From: DATLYB01 sp964502525
GTDB lineage: Bacteria; Bacteroidota; Bacteroidia; Chitinophagales; CAIOSU01
DNA length: 21,186 bases
NCBI GenBank assembly: GCA_964502525.1
Contig: CAZCXH010000078.1
Span: forward strand, 1 to 21,186
Direction: 5' to 3'
Shown piece after piece: positions 21,031 through 21,186 of the stretch. The translations under genes were made by a program, and so were the position numbers. How positions within the stretch are numbered: position 1 is the stretch's first letter; the number at the start of each line of letters is the position of its first letter. The notes beneath the pieces are model-generated. The model was not told where the DNA came from, ran no database searches, and saw nothing but the letters and a program-made list of their open reading frames with translations.

Positions 21031-21186
21031 TTATTCAATCAACACAACCTTTAATAATCCCTTTCCACCCGCATAATCACATGCGCTTGAATAGCGATAG
21101 TGTTGCGGTTCGGCAACAAGTCCAGCCTGCACGGGCGGATGAACACATCCACCCACTGCACGGTCGCGGTAGAAAGAAAGTAAACT
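21031..21186 (-). CDS. REP-associated tyrosine transposase, C-terminal part
   Basis: The minus-strand frame entering from the window edge ends in VQAGLVAEPQHYRYSSACDY followed by AGGKGLLKVVLIE and a stop at 21031. This is the typical C-terminus of Y1/IS200-like REP-associated tyrosine transposases (family wording: NPVxAGLV, then YxYSSAxDYAG-KGLLxV). The catalytic HUH and Tyr residues lie outside the window. The segment before it (CVHPPVQAG) is one residue shorter than the usual YIHxNPVxAG, and the sequence further upstream does not look like the family, so the gene may carry a frameshift or be decayed. RAYTs are thought to mobilise REP hairpins, which fits the neighbouring repeats. Confidence 0.65.
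   Translation of the reverse strand, partial: SLLSFYRDRAVGGCVHPPVQAGLVAEPQHYRYSSACDYAGGKGLLKVVLIE

Overview
The window looks like a chromosomal segment of a Bacteroidota bacterium, probably an environmental Chitinophagales/Sphingobacteriales-like lineage. The reasons are the gene order DUF6089–uppS–bamA–ompH–ompH–murI, the start codons without Shine-Dalgarno sequences, TAnnTTTG-type promoter matches, surface-type lipoproteins, and dispersed REP/RAYT repeats. No rRNA, tRNA or CRISPR was seen, so the taxonomic call rests on gene families and layout only.

Region 1 (1-1035) is a small accessory patch. It holds a two-gene DUF4160/DUF2442 cassette, a MITE-like palindromic element (869-1029) that ends at the stop codon of the next gene, and the right end of a second copy at 38-57. 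Region 2 (1030-3878) carries a GH3-type adenylate-forming enzyme, a previously easy-to-miss 40-residue lipoprotein, and a divergent MurG-like glycosyltransferase.

Region 3 (3875-11660, minus strand) is an envelope-biogenesis operon: DUF6089 barrel protein, undecaprenyl diphosphate synthase, BamA, two Skp/OmpH chaperones, glutamate racemase and a secreted thioredoxin. The genes are tightly spaced or overlapping. A second DUF6089 paralogue lies upstream and is separated by an intrinsic terminator. Region 4 (11939-17396, plus strand) diverges from it and encodes a double-parvulin PPIase, a SurA-like lipoprotein without a parvulin domain, SurA, and a MoxR ATPase. Together these two arms supply lipid carrier, peptidoglycan precursor, outer-membrane protein chaperones, folding catalysts and the insertion machine.

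Region 5 (17397-21186) is repeat-rich and looks genetically plastic. It holds a cluster of back-to-back hairpins, a small coiled-coil protein, a five-copy heptamer, a six-copy 21-bp minisatellite, and a GC-rich FnIII-like protein. The 3' end and trailer of that protein are duplicated (about 175 bp) around an AT-rich YD-repeat lipoprotein. The second copy leads into a lipoprotein that is cut short at a REP hairpin. The region closes with a small DUF1640-like membrane protein and the C-terminal end of a REP-associated tyrosine transposase (RAYT), with homologous REP-like repeats beside it. The strongest candidate for something undescribed is this RAYT/REP-shaped array of FnIII tail plus lipoprotein cassettes.
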